Part shown: in pieces, positions 10,289-22,028 of the stretch
Numbering within the stretch: position 1 is the stretch's first letter
Layout of the letters: each line of letters starts with the position of its first letter
Assembly: GCA_016630955.3 (NCBI GenBank)
Contig: CM049988.1
Span: 1,178,001-1,242,000, forward strand
Length of the DNA stretch: 64,000 bases
Direction of reading: 5' to 3'
DNA from: Didymella arachidicola
Lineage: Eukaryota; Ascomycota; Dothideomycetes; Pleosporales; Didymellaceae
Made by a program: the position numbers and the translations under genes
The notes under the pieces: generated by a model
Database searches by the model: none
Seen by the model: only the letters and a program-made list of their open reading frames with translations
Told to the model about the DNA's origin: nothing

Positions 10289-11830
10289 AAAAAAAACACC
10301 ACACATAGCGAGAACTCGATTCTTGGAATTCAGTCGTATTTTCGTGCTCAAACGGTCGCTCTTGACGCCAATTGACTAGCCAGCACCCAGCCGCAGCAGC
10401 CCACTGCGTCTGACGTGCCATGGCGACACCGTGGCCTCAGCAGCCCGCATGGTCCACCCCATTCCGCGAGCACGCTACACGCCTCAGCACTTACCTTCAG
10501 GACGCGCTGGCCTGTATCGATCGCACGCAAAGCCAGCCTGTGCCGGCAGACCTCGTCAAGGTCATCATCCACGGCACGCTGACGTTTATACTGAAAGTAC
10601 AACACACGCCTGACCTCGGCACGGTGTGCGACGCGCTTAAAATCCTGCAAACGGAGGCCAAAGTATCCACAGAAAACGCCGCTCGAATGCTTGAGGCTGT
10701 CAAGCACGAGCTTAAGACTGACATTAAGAACACCGCCGACACCGTTCACGCAATCGCCACGACCGTACAACAAAACATAAGGAACAGAGAGGAAGCAAGG
10801 ACTGCAGCCAAGGAGGCGGTAGAGGTGGGTAAAGCCAATCTACAGATGGCAAGACAGATCAAAAATGCAGGACCACAGACAGGCGGCGCGCTCAGCTATG
10901 CTGCAATGGCAGCGAGGGGCGCACCGCTAGCAGGTACAGCGAATACACAAGTTCCCAGAATGGCTCCTATGCAGACGCAGCGTGAAGTCGTCGTGACCAT
11001 CAGAGACCCTAGTACAGTGCTCAGCCTGCGGGCGATGAACCCGCGCAACCTTAACGCACACGTAGAGCGCGCCATCGCGCAAAGCGGAAACGAAAACATA
11101 AGCGGTATTAAGGTTCTCTCTTCGAACCAGTTGAAAAGCGGCGACCTCAGCGTCAGAACGGCGACCAGCAAGGAGGTAGAAGCACTAAAACAGTTCGCTG
11201 ATGACTGGGTCCACCGTGTCGGCAACAGAGCCTCGATACGGATCACGACCTACGGCATCATCGCACACAGCATACGTACCAGCACGATGGACCTGGATCG
11301 GTTCGAAGAGACGAGGGACCAGCTGCTGCTGGACAACAAGCCGTTCATCCCGCAGGCAGAGATCAAGTACATTGGATGGCTGACACGCAACGCACCCACG
11401 AAAGCCTTCTCTAGCATCACCATCGAGTTTAGCAGGCTAGAGGATGCTAACAAGATTATTGACGAGGGCCTGATCTGGCAAGGCTAGGTCTTCTAGTGTA
11501 AGCAATACGAGCGACAGTGCCGAGTAAAGCAGTGCTTCAAGTGCCAACACTACGGCCACATAGGAACCCAGTGCAAGGCAACAATCGCATGTGGCTACTG
11601 CGCGCAAGAGCACAAGACTCGCGACTGCCCGTCGAAGCTCGATCGGAACATACCCCGGAAATGTGCCGCATGCCGAGGCGAGCACGAAGCGTGGAGTTAC
11701 CAGTGCCCGACCAGGAAGGAGGAGAGGGCGAAAGCGAGAGCCGCATCGTTCCTACCCAGAGGGCCATAGAAGCCACCGGGAACACCACACAGCTAACATA
11801 GAGCGGCAACAGCTAGCACATAGCTGTGTG
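10289..11830 (+). mobile_element. Truncated Tad-like LINE, copy 1 (ORF1 only)
   Basis: The 5' end begins in an A run followed by ACACCACACATAGCGAGAAC and matches the 5' end of the intact LINE whose start is at 44732. ORF1 starts at 10420. Relative to the intact copy, ORF1 lacks a segment near 11750 (between the zinc knuckles and the ORF1 tail), and homology stops near 11830 with no ORF2 and no 3' tail. The right boundary is approximate. The copy lies in opposite orientation to the GH31 gene, about 350 bp from its start codon. Confidence 0.85.
10420..11750 (+). pseudogene. LINE ORF1 (Gag-like) remnant
   Basis: The frame starts MATPWPQQPAWSTPFREHA and is open to 11487, then stopped by two TAG codons, one at 11485-11487 and one shortly after. 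In the intact copy these are GAG and CAG. Beyond the stops the frame still encodes the zinc-knuckle region (CFKCQHYGHIGTQC and two more CCHC-like clusters) before an internal deletion. Family role: RNA-binding nucleocapsid-like protein of the LINE ribonucleoprotein. It is very similar to the intact ORF1 at 42918-44603, so the damage appears fairly young. Confidence 0.85.
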
Positions 11831-13672
11831 AAGTGATACGGGAACTGACTATGATATTGGCGCTCGCGAAGCGGGGTTCCCGTCTGCCCTGACGTATTGA
11901 TAGAATATGTGCACAGCAAACAGCACGTCGAAACAATCTTGCTCATTCCGATTGACCTACCAGCGAACAACGCATTGATGTGGAATGACTCCGAGCTCGT
12001 TCCAAAGTGGAGAGTCTGGAGGGACTCTGTGGAGCCGATTCTCAACCAAGGCACGGGTTCATGGTTGGCGTACTGTGTAAGTGCGACACTCTCAAGGCAG
12101 CCAAACGCCTCCTCATCTGATCAGTGACTCGCATGAACGGATCAACAAGCTTCACCCTGTCTATCAATTGTCTAGCGAGATCTCATCCAAAAGAACCTGC
12201 TTGGCTACTCCAGTGGGGAAAGTGGATTCTGTGAAAAGACATTTCGGCGCACGCATGCATCGCGAGGCTGACTTTCCCCTCCTCACGTACATCTGGTACT
12301 ACATACTAAAATGGTTGCATGGCTCATCGCGTCACAGATACCCCAGTCAATTAGCATCTCAACGTTAACTTTTGCACTTGTAGCGATTTTGTTGCTGTTC
12401 CAAGACATGGTGATCTTTGTATAAAATTCAGGGGCACGCCACAAAATGCCGTATATAGGGTGTCTGGTTCCTCTTTCCATCCTCTATGTTGACTGGTGAT
12501 GTGCTATTCAATCGGATTGTCGGAAAAAAATAGAGAGGTTGAACACAACCGAGGCAAGGTTATGGATGACACATTGGACGGGGAAGTCTTTCGTGTGGCC
12601 TTGACATAGCCGTGATCTTCGTCTAGTTAGCATCTTTGCTGCCCTTTGTCCACCAAGTGTTGATGAGCGGCCGCGACGCAATTTCTCCTACATATTCAGG
12701 TTGTCTAGGTAGGAAGTTGAATTGTGGAGCGCTGAGCACCCCAATTACGAATCTCTGTGTTACGTTGTTAGCTTATATCAGTCACATAGAAGGGACCTCA
12801 CCGATCCGGCAACCGATTCGTGGTTGCTATGTACCGCCTCATGGTATTCCAAAACCTTCCCTCATTCCTGCTCAAAATCTGCCATAATATGAGCATCTGT
12901 ATCTCACCCTGTAATTATTTTCTTGGAGCTCCTCTCTCATGCCAGCCTGCTGACAACAGTTCAAAGTAGGAAGACCAAGAGGTTCCAAACGTCAAAAGAC
13001 CAAGTAGCGAAGTATGGCATAAGATTCAAAGAGCTTTTTATCGTCGTTTTGACTGGCTGGAAGCTTGCCAAGAGGACGGTGTGAGGCAATGAAGCCTGCA
13101 GACTAGGGTTGCACTCACTCGGTAGATTGGAAATTGGCGTTCAGTACATTGAGTGCAACTGCGTCTGATGATTTACGCAGTGTTTACTGTTTTGCGTATT
13201 TAGATAAGCCCAGCTTCTAAAACATGATATGAATAGGACTCTTTGCATGTGAGAGTAGTTACCTCTAAAGACTTAAGTTGTCACGTTCTGGCCTGGAATT
13301 ACAAGATCAAAGAAGAGCCGGTACGGCTTAGTGAATCCTCCTGGTTTCTTAAGATTTCCTTAGTATGTTCGGTGAAAGCCCGACAGTGAACTGGAGGCCC
13401 GGCTTCACACTTCTGCTGCCGGCCCCACCGAAATCTGGATTGCATGCATGGCCCCATCGACCCAATTGCAATGAAACTGTATTTGGTCGCTCAGGTCTCA
13501 CAGCCAATGATGCTGTCATGGGGATCGATAGAGGACCGAAGGCTCTGTCTAATTGTCATTGAGTTCCAGTTTTAGGCAATGCATACTGATAGCGATAATA
13601 AGCGTGCCACACATCTGGTGCGTCGCAAGGTTGATTACATGAGATAATAGCTAGCGATCGATAGAAACCAAA
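11831..13672. other. Intergenic, nothing recognised
   Basis: This 1.8 kb stretch contains only short frames (up to about 100 codons) without motifs. I see no LINE ORF2 remnant, terminal repeats or RNA gene here. Confidence 0.55.
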
Positions 13673-15859
13673 TCATTTGAGCGTAGTGGCGCACTCACTG
13701 GCTTCGAGGTGCTTTAGCAGTTGCAGGTAGCCCCTGCTGATACCCCAACTTTTGAGGGAGCTCATTGCGGCTATGGAGTGCTCAAGTAGTGTCCGTCTTC
13801 CCTGCCGGCTCAGGAGGTTTGCGATGCTTGGTAATTTGACTCGAGCGTGTCCATGGGCTATCCAGTTGCGGACCTGATCGTTCTCGACTCGTGCAGTCCC
13901 GAAGGCAACTGAAGACGAATCTTGCATCTCAATGGTGAAAACCGTGACTTCAGATCTATCGAAAAGAAGAGAGTATAGCCAGAGCGATAAAACGGCTCTG
14001 AGAAGAGAGGCCGGCATAAAGTAATGTGAAGTGTGACTGTTCCGGATGGTTTCGAAGAGATGTGCTGCGTGGAAAACTGCCTCGCGGCCCTGGTGGGGGG
14101 TTCCCTCCAGGCTGTTCCAATCCGTGAATGCTCTCGGTCGGTCATTTGGTTGTATACACAGCTCAGGGCAACTTTGCTGAGATCTAGTGCTGGGGACAAG
14201 CCAATCAACACCGCTGTCAGACAGATGGCCTTGTGCACTATTGAAGCCTTCAAATTGTCAATAGAGACATCCTGGTCTGCTTCTAGAAGCGAGAGGAGAA
14301 TCTTTAGGAGATCCCTCGCCCGAGCACTGTCAGGCGCAGCTGCAACTTTCTGATCGATGGAACCTGGAGGTCGGACTCTTTCCATGAGTTCTTGCAAGAT
14401 AACTTGTTTCCCCAGTGTACTAGTTTCCGACCAGGTGAATATCCAACTGTCCGTGTCTATGACGTCTGCAAGTTGCTTGGTGCGTCCTGAGCCTGGGATG
14501 TCTTAAAACAAAGCGCAAAGTAAAGTCTTGCTGTAGGAACTCACCTAGACCTGGCGGGTGACTCGCACAGCTCTGGGCACTGTTTGCATTCCAGCGTGCA
14601 TCAGCCTCTGGGAGCGAATTTTCAGCTCGCGAGCATCTATGACCGTCGTCAGATTGAAATCGGACTTAAATGCGCAGTCAACAAGCTGGTCATGTTAGTC
14701 AAGCACCAACATCATCAACATTTGCAGTACCTACCCAGAATCCGAAGCCCGTTCTTCTTCGCTCCTCATCTACGGCCCATAGTATCCAGGTCTGCTGGAG
14801 AGGTGCTTGCATTTGAGAGATGCGTTCGTGGGTTACAATATCTTCAAATGGACCTTCTCTCCTCGCAAGTATGGCAGGCACGGCTTGGAGAATTTCTGAT
14901 ACTTGTAGCGCTCGTCTCTCTCCAGAGTGCGACATGGCTAGGTTATCCAGCAAGACCACTTGTGCCATCCACACCGTGCGACCATACTGATTCTGGAACT
15001 CGCACTTGAGGTGAAATGCGTCAGACTGAGCGCTCTACTAAAACAAGAAATGGAGGCTTACTTGACGTGATGAAAACCTTCTGACAACCTCGTGGAGGCT
15101 GCGCGCACAAGCCAGAGAGTTGGGAAGCTTGGAAAATTGGGCGCCGATTGTTGCAACCACCAGAATAAGAAGCGGGAGCGTTTCCAGTCAAGCGAATGTA
15201 GCCTGGCGTAGGACTGGGAAGACTGGGTGAAAACACTCAAAGTACAGCTGGATCCAAGCGATTGTAATAGGTAGAGGCGGGAGTTTCGGCTTATTGAATA
15301 ACGGGTAGTGAGGTTTGCTCTGAATGTCATCAATCAGGCTACCCATAGCGTCAACCTGGCTGTGAGAGAGGCTGTCAACATGGGGAAAATCTTCTAAATC
15401 TGCGCGAGACAGAGATACTGGGTCGATTTCTGGCCAAGCTAGTGGTGCATTCACTTCTATGGACGTAGGACGGTATAGTCGGATGTCGACTGCATCCCGA
15501 TTCAGAGCTGGCGTATGACTGCGGCTGAAAAGGTCCGCAGGGTCGGAGATTGGGGTGGAAGGCAGACAAGGGCCTGAATTGTGCGGTGCTGCACCTTGTT
15601 TCGGGGGTATCATGGCTTCTTTCCGACAAATGTCCTCTAAAAGTTGATTCTCGGCCAGGAGGTCGAAGTGTGTCGGCCAGAAGGTTACATCTGAGCCAGT
15701 TGAAAACCAGTCAATATCGCTCATATCCAAGGATGTCAGTGTTTTGGGGCAAGCGAAGAAGTCGATGTTCATAAAATTGGGGACTGCGGCGTTGAGGGAC
15801 GGTACGGGTGGTATGTCCCAACGCTGGAAATCAACGGCTCCTAGAATCAGTAGCTGCAT
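13673..15859 (-). pseudogene. Broken fungal-specific transcription factor gene
   Basis: The pieces encode the regulatory domain of a fungal zinc-finger activator: IQLYFECFHPVFPVLRQATF, then LPLLILVVATIGAQFSKLPN, then RTVWMAQVVLLDNLAMSHSG, and later GREAVFHAAHLFETIRNS with a C-terminal tail to 13673. Plausible introns remain, for example after FSSRQ near 15065 and after GFGFW near 14725. Several lesions are visible. An in-frame TGA at about 15187 sits where the family normally continues. A one-base frameshift near 14625 separates RELK from NSLPEADARWNA. Another frameshift near 14100 separates IGTAW from EGTPHQGREAVF. No zinc-finger exon is found upstream of 15859, where the cutinase gene begins within 175 bp. 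This is best read as a decayed, N-terminally truncated relative of the C2H2 regulators. Confidence 0.75.
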
Positions 15860-16031
15860 GCGGCTACCTAGTTAGCCTACTCTATGCACAGTTTAGATCA
15901 AACGCAATGCTATTGAGACTAACACAATTTAACGCAAGTAAGTGCATGTTCATTTGTAAGCCAGTAATAGCTAGGATGCGATTCTTCATCCCGAGTCTCC
16001 AGTCCCTGCTTGTTGCGTGCCATGGGCGTCC

Positions 16032-16821
16032 TCAAGCGCCAATTCTGCTGGCTAAGAATCGCGGCGCCTCGCCCGCAGCCTCGTCGCCGTATGACAAGTG
16101 AGCGGCAGTGATGATCAAAGTACCATCACAAACAAGATCTCCGATAGCACAGAAAACATCAAGTCTGTCTGAAGGATAGTTCGGAATTCCACGACGATTT
16201 TGCTGGTTCTGTGTGTAACCGAATAGCACAGTACCGACGACTTGGTTGCGAACAGTAGCAGTCACATCTGTCAAGGCAGCAGCTATCAAAGCCGATCCTT
16301 GTCTAAATGGTCGTTAGCCACCCCGACCTTTAATAACGGAAGTTTACGTACGAGTAGCCGCCGGCGACGACCTTCGAATCTGGACATTTGCTGTTGGCCA
16401 TGTTGAGAAGACGGACACCTTCCCTGATAGCAGCCGCAGAAGATCCTTGGGGCAGGAAATTGTCGCCAAGCGTGGCACCATAAGGTCCACCGACACCCTG
16501 AACCCACACATTGGCGGCACCATATCTACTCTCGAGAGCGTTGCCCAACGGTACACCTAACGTACCCTGTTTGATGGTCATTCGCTTAGGACCAAAGTTT
16601 CATGGAGCGTAGCGGTCGAGATTTACCAGGTTGCCAGTTTCAGTGCTTCCTCTAGCAAAGATTAGAATAGCCTTGGGGCACGCAGAAGCACTTCCACTCT
16701 CAAGCTCGGTGCTAGACAAACCGAGCTGACGAGCTTGAAGCTCAATCTCCGCAGACTCCGGGATGATGATAGGAGAAGCAGTGGCCAAAGTGGCAAAGAT
16801 AGCGATAGTAAGGGACTTCAT
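16032..16821 (-). CDS. Cutinase (secreted serine esterase, CE5)
   Basis: Three exons (16627-16821, 16352-16566, 16032-16302) give 226 aa. The start MKSLTIAIFATLATASP opens a signal peptide followed by a short propeptide; an upstream in-frame extension is ignored because it would precede the signal sequence. Splicing at intron 2 rebuilds the nucleophile motif GGYSQGS; the catalytic Asp lies in CAIGDLVC and the His in ITAAHLSYG. Conserved cysteines are in SACPKAI, NSKCPD, VFCAIG and DLVCDG, and ARGSTETGN supplies the oxyanion-hole region. Length is typical for fungal cutinases. Role from family: hydrolysis of ester bonds in plant cutin, outside the cell. All catalytic residues are present and the gene looks functional. 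Confidence 0.93.
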
Positions 16822-18582
16822 GTTGAGTCCAGAGGTCCGAGCAAAGTGAAGGCCGAAGAGTGTCGGTAGAGTGACTGAGGCAGAGCGAGGATGAGTCTTA
16901 AAATCTGTGGGTTTGGACTTGACGACGTCAAAGCTTTGGGTTTTATAAGTGGAACCAGGGCGTGTCACCGATGCATCGTGCTGATGGTCAGGACCTGCTC
17001 TTCGGTCGCATCGGGTTCAATCTTGTTTGTCGAGTGGAAACTGCAGTCAGCCTTCCGCCGACCAGAAATAGATCAATCTGCCTCGTGCATCCATCTGCAC
17101 GAATAAGCGTCTTGCAAAGTCTTTGTTTTCGGACCATTTGCTCAGTCGGTTCGAGAGCTTGGGATCGCCAATATCATTGACCCAGCTCACTTCGTCAAGT
17201 TCCTCGGTAACTCATAGTAACATCAAGTCATCGGTAACTCAATCTAGTCAGGTACTGCAGCTTACAGTTTTCTCAAAAATCTGATGCTAGTTATTCCTCG
17301 GTCAGTCAATCAGGTCAAGTAGTGCCATTGGGTACGTCCAACATTTCAATATCGACATCTGCAACGATGTCCGACCTGCAATTCAGGTGATTTGCCAAAG
17401 CCTCGGCATTTCGAGCTGATCTAGTGTCCATGGCGGTTTTCAAGTCTCCGATGTCAATCCTTCAGTCTGCACGGGATGCTGCTCGTTAAAGCAACAGCAG
17501 GCGAGACCCTGGAGGGGCGAGCCAAGTGGCGTCCGTAACCGTGATCAGGGGACACATGATCGGCAGACATCTCGCGCTGAGGATCAAGTATGCATTGTCA
17601 GGCCTACATTTGCCAGTGTCACAGCATCGCTCCAGCCATAAATACTTGCACTTGAACCACAGATCGAATTAGTCGAGAACTAATGGAGACGTCTTGACCA
17701 TAGATGTGATTAGTCTATGCTGAATACAATCATGCGCTGGCGTTTTCATAGAGGCAGCTAGACCTACAACTCTCATGCACAGAGCAGAGAATACTTGGAC
17801 TCGGATGCTGTCCAAAGATGGCGATCGAACGCTTCGGCTCGCGCGTTAGCAGGTCATGCACCCCGCGTTAACCCCGCAAAAGCGGCACCTGACATTTTAA
17901 TGCGTCTTCGGTACTTGCACGCTGATGTGGGTCGACTTCAGCAGGCCTCGGAGAAAGATGGTGGAGGTGTGTGAGCAGGGTCAAGGTTCAATCGCTTCAG
18001 GCGCACCGCCAAGCGTTACCCGGTTTCGACGACGCAGATCTGCCGCTTGTTGATATCGTGCCTCCTTTCACCTGCGGTCTTGCAAGACAGTAATCCGAGC
18101 ATTGCAAAGGTGCAATTGACGCCTTTCAGCCCACACAGAACCTACGCCTAAGGCCGGGGTTTGGCGCCTCTTTCCTTCTCTGTAACAGCACAAAGGAAAC
18201 TGGGCAGGGTGCGCCGTCTCGCGCGGCATGTGTGCACGCCACTGCAGCAATTAATATATACGACTCGTCCACGCTGCTGAAGGATCTGAGCTTCCACTGG
18301 TGCTGTATCTCGTCGCACTACACCTCGGCTGAAACCAAAATCACGAGCTACATGGACTCGCATTCTGTCTCGAGAGTGTTGGGCACAGTGCGATATCACG
18401 GTGTCGCAGGCTAAGCGCTGTCGTGAACCTAAACTGTGTTACTAATCGTGCCGCGCAAGGGCCTAGATATAAGCTGAGCTATGTTGTTAAAACAAGACAA
18501 GAATATACACACTCTTCTCAAGATTCCACACCTACAACCCCCGCACCCAACCGTGCGACACACGGACAATTGTTAGAAGCTC
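16822..18582. other. Intergenic, no gene recognised
   Basis: This includes the presumed cutinase promoter. A weak duplicated motif (TCGGTAACTCA near 17205 and 17232) is the only repeat I noticed. Open frames are short and motif-free. Confidence 0.5.
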
Positions 18583-18584
18583 TA

Positions 18585-20186
18585 ACGTAGTTTACAAGCG
18601 AGTCGCGCGTACAAGCGAGTCGCGCACCCCACCAAACTTGAGCACCTCTGCAGACGCATATCTTAACAACGCAACAGAATAGTATATAGAGATTAAGGCA
18701 GTAGACTAAGTAGTAGCTAGAGACTCTTTCTTGCACGTACGTGAGTTGTGACCACGCTCCAGCATTACTACTTCTGCTCCCTTCTTAAGCTGATCTATTG
18801 CATCAAGGATCGAGGCTGGTGATGAGCTCTTGTGCTTGCGTACGCGCTCACGTATAAGCGTTGACTGAGCTTCAAGCTCACGTACGTTGCTTGGTGTACG
18901 AGCCTCCCACAGAGCGTCTATCAGAGCTGCTGGTGGAGTCAGCGTACGCAGCTGCACGTCAAGCTTTGATAGGACTGCGTCTGGCTGGTGTGGGACAAGA
19001 CCTGCTCCTTGAAAAGCTGATTTTATATTGGCTAGTGTGAACGATCGATCGTACGCTGCCTTAAGAGCTGGCAGAAACTCAAGCTTAGTAATGTGGTTGA
19101 TACGGTGGCGGATCAGGCTCTCAATCTCACGGCTGTACGCGCGCTTTAATGGCGAGAAGCAGCCAACGTCAAGAGGCTGGAGAAGGTGAGATGAGTGAGG
19201 CGGCATACAGAGCTTGTAGATATTGTTCTCCTTGCAGATCTCCTGGAACTTAAGAGAGTGGTGGCTCTCATGGCCATCAAGGATGAGCAGCCGACGCGCT
19301 CCTACTGTACGAGCCTTTGTATGAGCGTTGAAGTGCTCTAGCCACTCTACTCCTAGCTCGTTGGTAGTCCAGCCGTTGTCGCTGACTGCGATCGCCCAGT
19401 CGCGTGGGATTGCTGTGTCTTCATACCAGGCAGAGAGGTGGTACTGGCCAGTTAAGATGATGAACGGTGGGATAGAACAACCAGCAGCGTTTGATGCCAG
19501 CAATCAGCGTCGCCCACTCACGATTACCTGGCTGGAGAGCCTTTGGCCGGCCTCTCCGCTCTGACCCTGTCACGACAAGCTGCGTCGTAATCTTGCCCAT
19601 CATGAAGCCAGCTTCGTCAAAGTTCTAGACGTCATCATCACAGATGCCGTACTTGGCTTTTGTTTGCTCTACAAGCTCAAACCAGCTCTTAATTAGGACT
19701 GGATCCTCACACAGAGCTCTCTGCCTATCGTACGCGCGATTGAAACGCGTCGTAAGAGCGTCTGTACGTTTGACAAAGTTGCGCGCCCAATGGACGCCGA
19801 CCTGACCAGCGCTGCGCGCAGCTAGCAGTCTATCAGCCATATCGCGTACAGCAGCGTACGTAGGCGCAAATCCACGCGCTTCAAGGTCAAGTATATAGCT
19901 GACTATCACCTCCTCTTCTCGCTCAGTCAGCTTCTTTGAGTTGGGCTGGCAATCGCGTCGGGCAGGCTTGCCACTACGCCGGTCACGTAGCGTAGATTCA
20001 GGGACGTTGTAGACAGTAGCAGCGCGTCGATTGGCTGTAAATTGATAATTATCGATAGATGAGATAGCAAGCTGAATATCTGCTTCATTTGAACGTGATT
20101 GCTTTTCGCTACGTGGCGCCATTGTACGTTGAGATCAAAAAGGTGCTTAAGTTTGGTGGGGTGCGCGACTCGCTTGTAAACTACGT
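18585..20186 (-). mobile_element. Pogo/Fot1-like DNA transposon A (degenerate)
   Basis: The element runs between TA dinucleotides at 18583-18584 and 20187-20188. The right end, reverse-complemented, reads ACGTAGTTTACAAGCGAGTC and continues through CGCGCACCCCACCAAACTT. The left end has the same sequence but with a 17 bp tandem duplication of its tip (TACAAGCGAGTCGCGC occurs twice). It carries a broken transposase on the minus strand. The right TA also serves as the left TA of the next element. Confidence 0.85.
18706..20122 (-). pseudogene. Transposase of element A, disrupted
   Basis: The frame starts MAPRSEKQSRSNEADIQLAI with a Psq/CENP-B-like helix-turn-helix region and continues into a DDE_1 domain. 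It is interrupted by a TAG at 19622-19624 (the sibling element has a Tyr codon) and by a frameshift near 19500. The catalytic-region motifs LLILDGHESH and LLQPLDVGCFSPL survive. Relative to the sibling transposase, about 70 codons are missing between KKGAEVV and GHNSRTCKK, removing the charged linker but keeping part of the C-terminal Cys/His motif. It is not expected to be active. Confidence 0.85.
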
Positions 20187-20188
20187 TA

Positions 20189-22026
20189 ACGTGTTTTACA
20201 AGTGAGTCGGCCATACAAGCGAGTCGGCCACCCCACCAACTTTAAGCACCTCTATAGGCTTACAACTCAACAACGCAATAGTATAATATATAGAGATTTA
20301 CAGAGGAGATTAAGTAGTAGCTACAGCCTCCTTCTTGCATGTACGTGAGTTGTGCCCAGTCTCCCTACACGTCTTATAGCGCGCCAGAGCCTGGCGGCTA
20401 AGGCCTGATCGCTCTCCTCCATGACGCTCCTCACGAGCAAGCTGCTGATCAGCCTCACGTTGAGCAAGTATATCCTCTCCAGCCCCCTTTGTTAACACAC
20501 CTCGCTTCTTTATACGCTTTTTCTTGCGCTCCTTACGCTTTGACGCTGCTTCGTTGGCTCTCTCAAGGCTGGTGATCCGATCGCGCATCAGCTCAGCTGA
20601 GAGCATCATCACCTCAGCCCCCTTCTTGAGCTGATTAATCGCCTCAATAATCGAAGCTGGTGATGAGCTCTTGTGCTGTCGCACGCGATTGCGTATCAAC
20701 GTTGATTGAGCCTCAAGCTCACGTACATTGCTCGGCGTACGAGCCTCCCAGAGAGCCTCCGTGAGAGCAGCTGGTGGAGTAGGTGTACGTAGCTGTACGT
20801 CTAGCTTTGAGAGGACAGCCTCTGGCTGATAAGGTACTAGACCTGCTCCCCGGAAGGCTGAGTAGATATTGACTGGCGTGAACGATCGATCAAACGCTGC
20901 CTTAAACGCAGGCAGAAACTCAAGCTTAGTGATGTGGTTGATGTGGTTGCGCATCAGGCTCTCTACCTCACGACTGTAAGCGCGCTTCAACGGGGAGAAG
21001 CAGCCAACGTCAAGAGGCTGGAGTAGGTGAGAGGAGTGAGGAGGCATACAGAGCGTGTAGGTGTTGTACTCCTTACAGAGGTCCTGGAATTCAAGAGATT
21101 GGTGGCTCTCGTGGCCGTCAAGGATAAGTAGGCGCCGCGCTCCTACTGTACGAGCCTTAGTGTGAGCATTAAAGTGCTTCAGCCACTCTACCCCAAGCTC
21201 GTTATTTGTCCAGCCATTGTCGCCAACTGCGATTGCCCAGTCGCGTGGGATCTCTGCCTCCTCGTACCAGGCAGAGAGGTGGTACTTGCCAGCAAAGATC
21301 AGGAATGGTGGGACTGACCAGCCAGCAGCGTTGATCGCAGCAATCACTGTCGCCCACTCACGATCGCCTGGCTGGACAGTCTTTGGCCTGCCTCTCCTCT
21401 CTGATCCTGTCACAACAAGCTGCGTTGTGATCTTGCCCATCATAAAGCCAGCCTCGTCAAAGTTGTAGACGTCTTCATCGCAGATGCCGTACCTGGCTTA
21501 TGTCTGCTCTACCAGCTCAAACCAACCTCTGATTAGGACTAGATCCTCACAGAGAGCTCTCTGCCTGTCGTACGCTCGATTGAACCGTGTTGTAAGACTT
21601 TCTGTACGCTTAACAAAGTTGCGCGGCCAGTGGACGCCAACCTGACCAGCACCGCGTGCAGCCAGCAGTCTATTAGCCATATCACGTATAGCTGCGTACG
21701 TAGGCGCAAAGCCACGTGAATCTAGCTCAATTATGTAGCTAGTAATTACCTCCTCTTCTATCGTAGTGAGCTTCTTTGAGTTGGGCTGGCAATCGCGTCG
21801 GGCAAGCTTTCCAGCGCGTCGATCGTTTAGCGTTGACTTTGGGACTCCGTACGTAGAGGCAGCGCGTCTAGAGCTTTGCGACTGCTGGCTATTAATAGCT
21901 ACAGATGCAAGAACAATATCAGATTCATTGTAAGATAGTTGAGCACTTGGTGGTGGAGCCATAGTGATTAGAAGTAGGTGTATTGATTAAAGTTGGTGGG
22001 GTGGCCGACTCGTTTGTAAAACACGT
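20189..22026 (-). mobile_element. Pogo/Fot1-like DNA transposon B (nearly intact)
   Basis: It is bounded by TA dinucleotides at 20187-20188 and 22027-22028, each shared with a neighbouring element. The left tip reads ACGTGTTTTACAAGTGAGTC and, as in element A, is followed by a 17 bp partial duplicate (TACAAGCGAGTCGGCC) before ACCCCACCAACTTT. The right end, reverse-complemented, has the same repeat without the duplication. Confidence 0.87.
20310..21962 (-). pseudogene. Transposase of element B with a single in-frame stop
   Basis: There are 551 codons in one frame from MAPPPSAQLSYNESDIVLA to the terminal stop, interrupted only by TAA at 21498-21500; the corresponding codon in element A encodes Lys. 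The N-terminal half is a Psq/CENP-B type DNA-binding region (SRRAASTYGVPKSTLNDRRA). The DDE_1 catalytic motifs are NFDEAGF, LLILDGHESH and LLQPLDVGCFSPL, so all three Asp residues are present. The C-terminus has a Lys/Arg-rich coiled region and a Cys/His cluster (CRETGHNSRTC). It could have been active until recently. Confidence 0.87.
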
Positions 22027-22028
22027 TA

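Noticed and set aside
11485..11520. RIP as the cause of the ORF1 stops in LINE copy 1
   Set aside because: One stop (CAG to TAG) fits, but the other is GAG to TAG, a transversion. Evidence too thin.
11897..12127. 76-codon frame downstream of LINE copy 1
   Set aside because: No motif, no splice partners and no similarity to LINE ORF2; length compatible with chance.
18706..21962. RIP as the cause of transposase damage in elements A and B
   Set aside because: The stop in A is a Tyr-to-TAG transversion and that in B replaces a Lys codon; neither is C to T in CpA. Frameshift and deletion in A are also not RIP.
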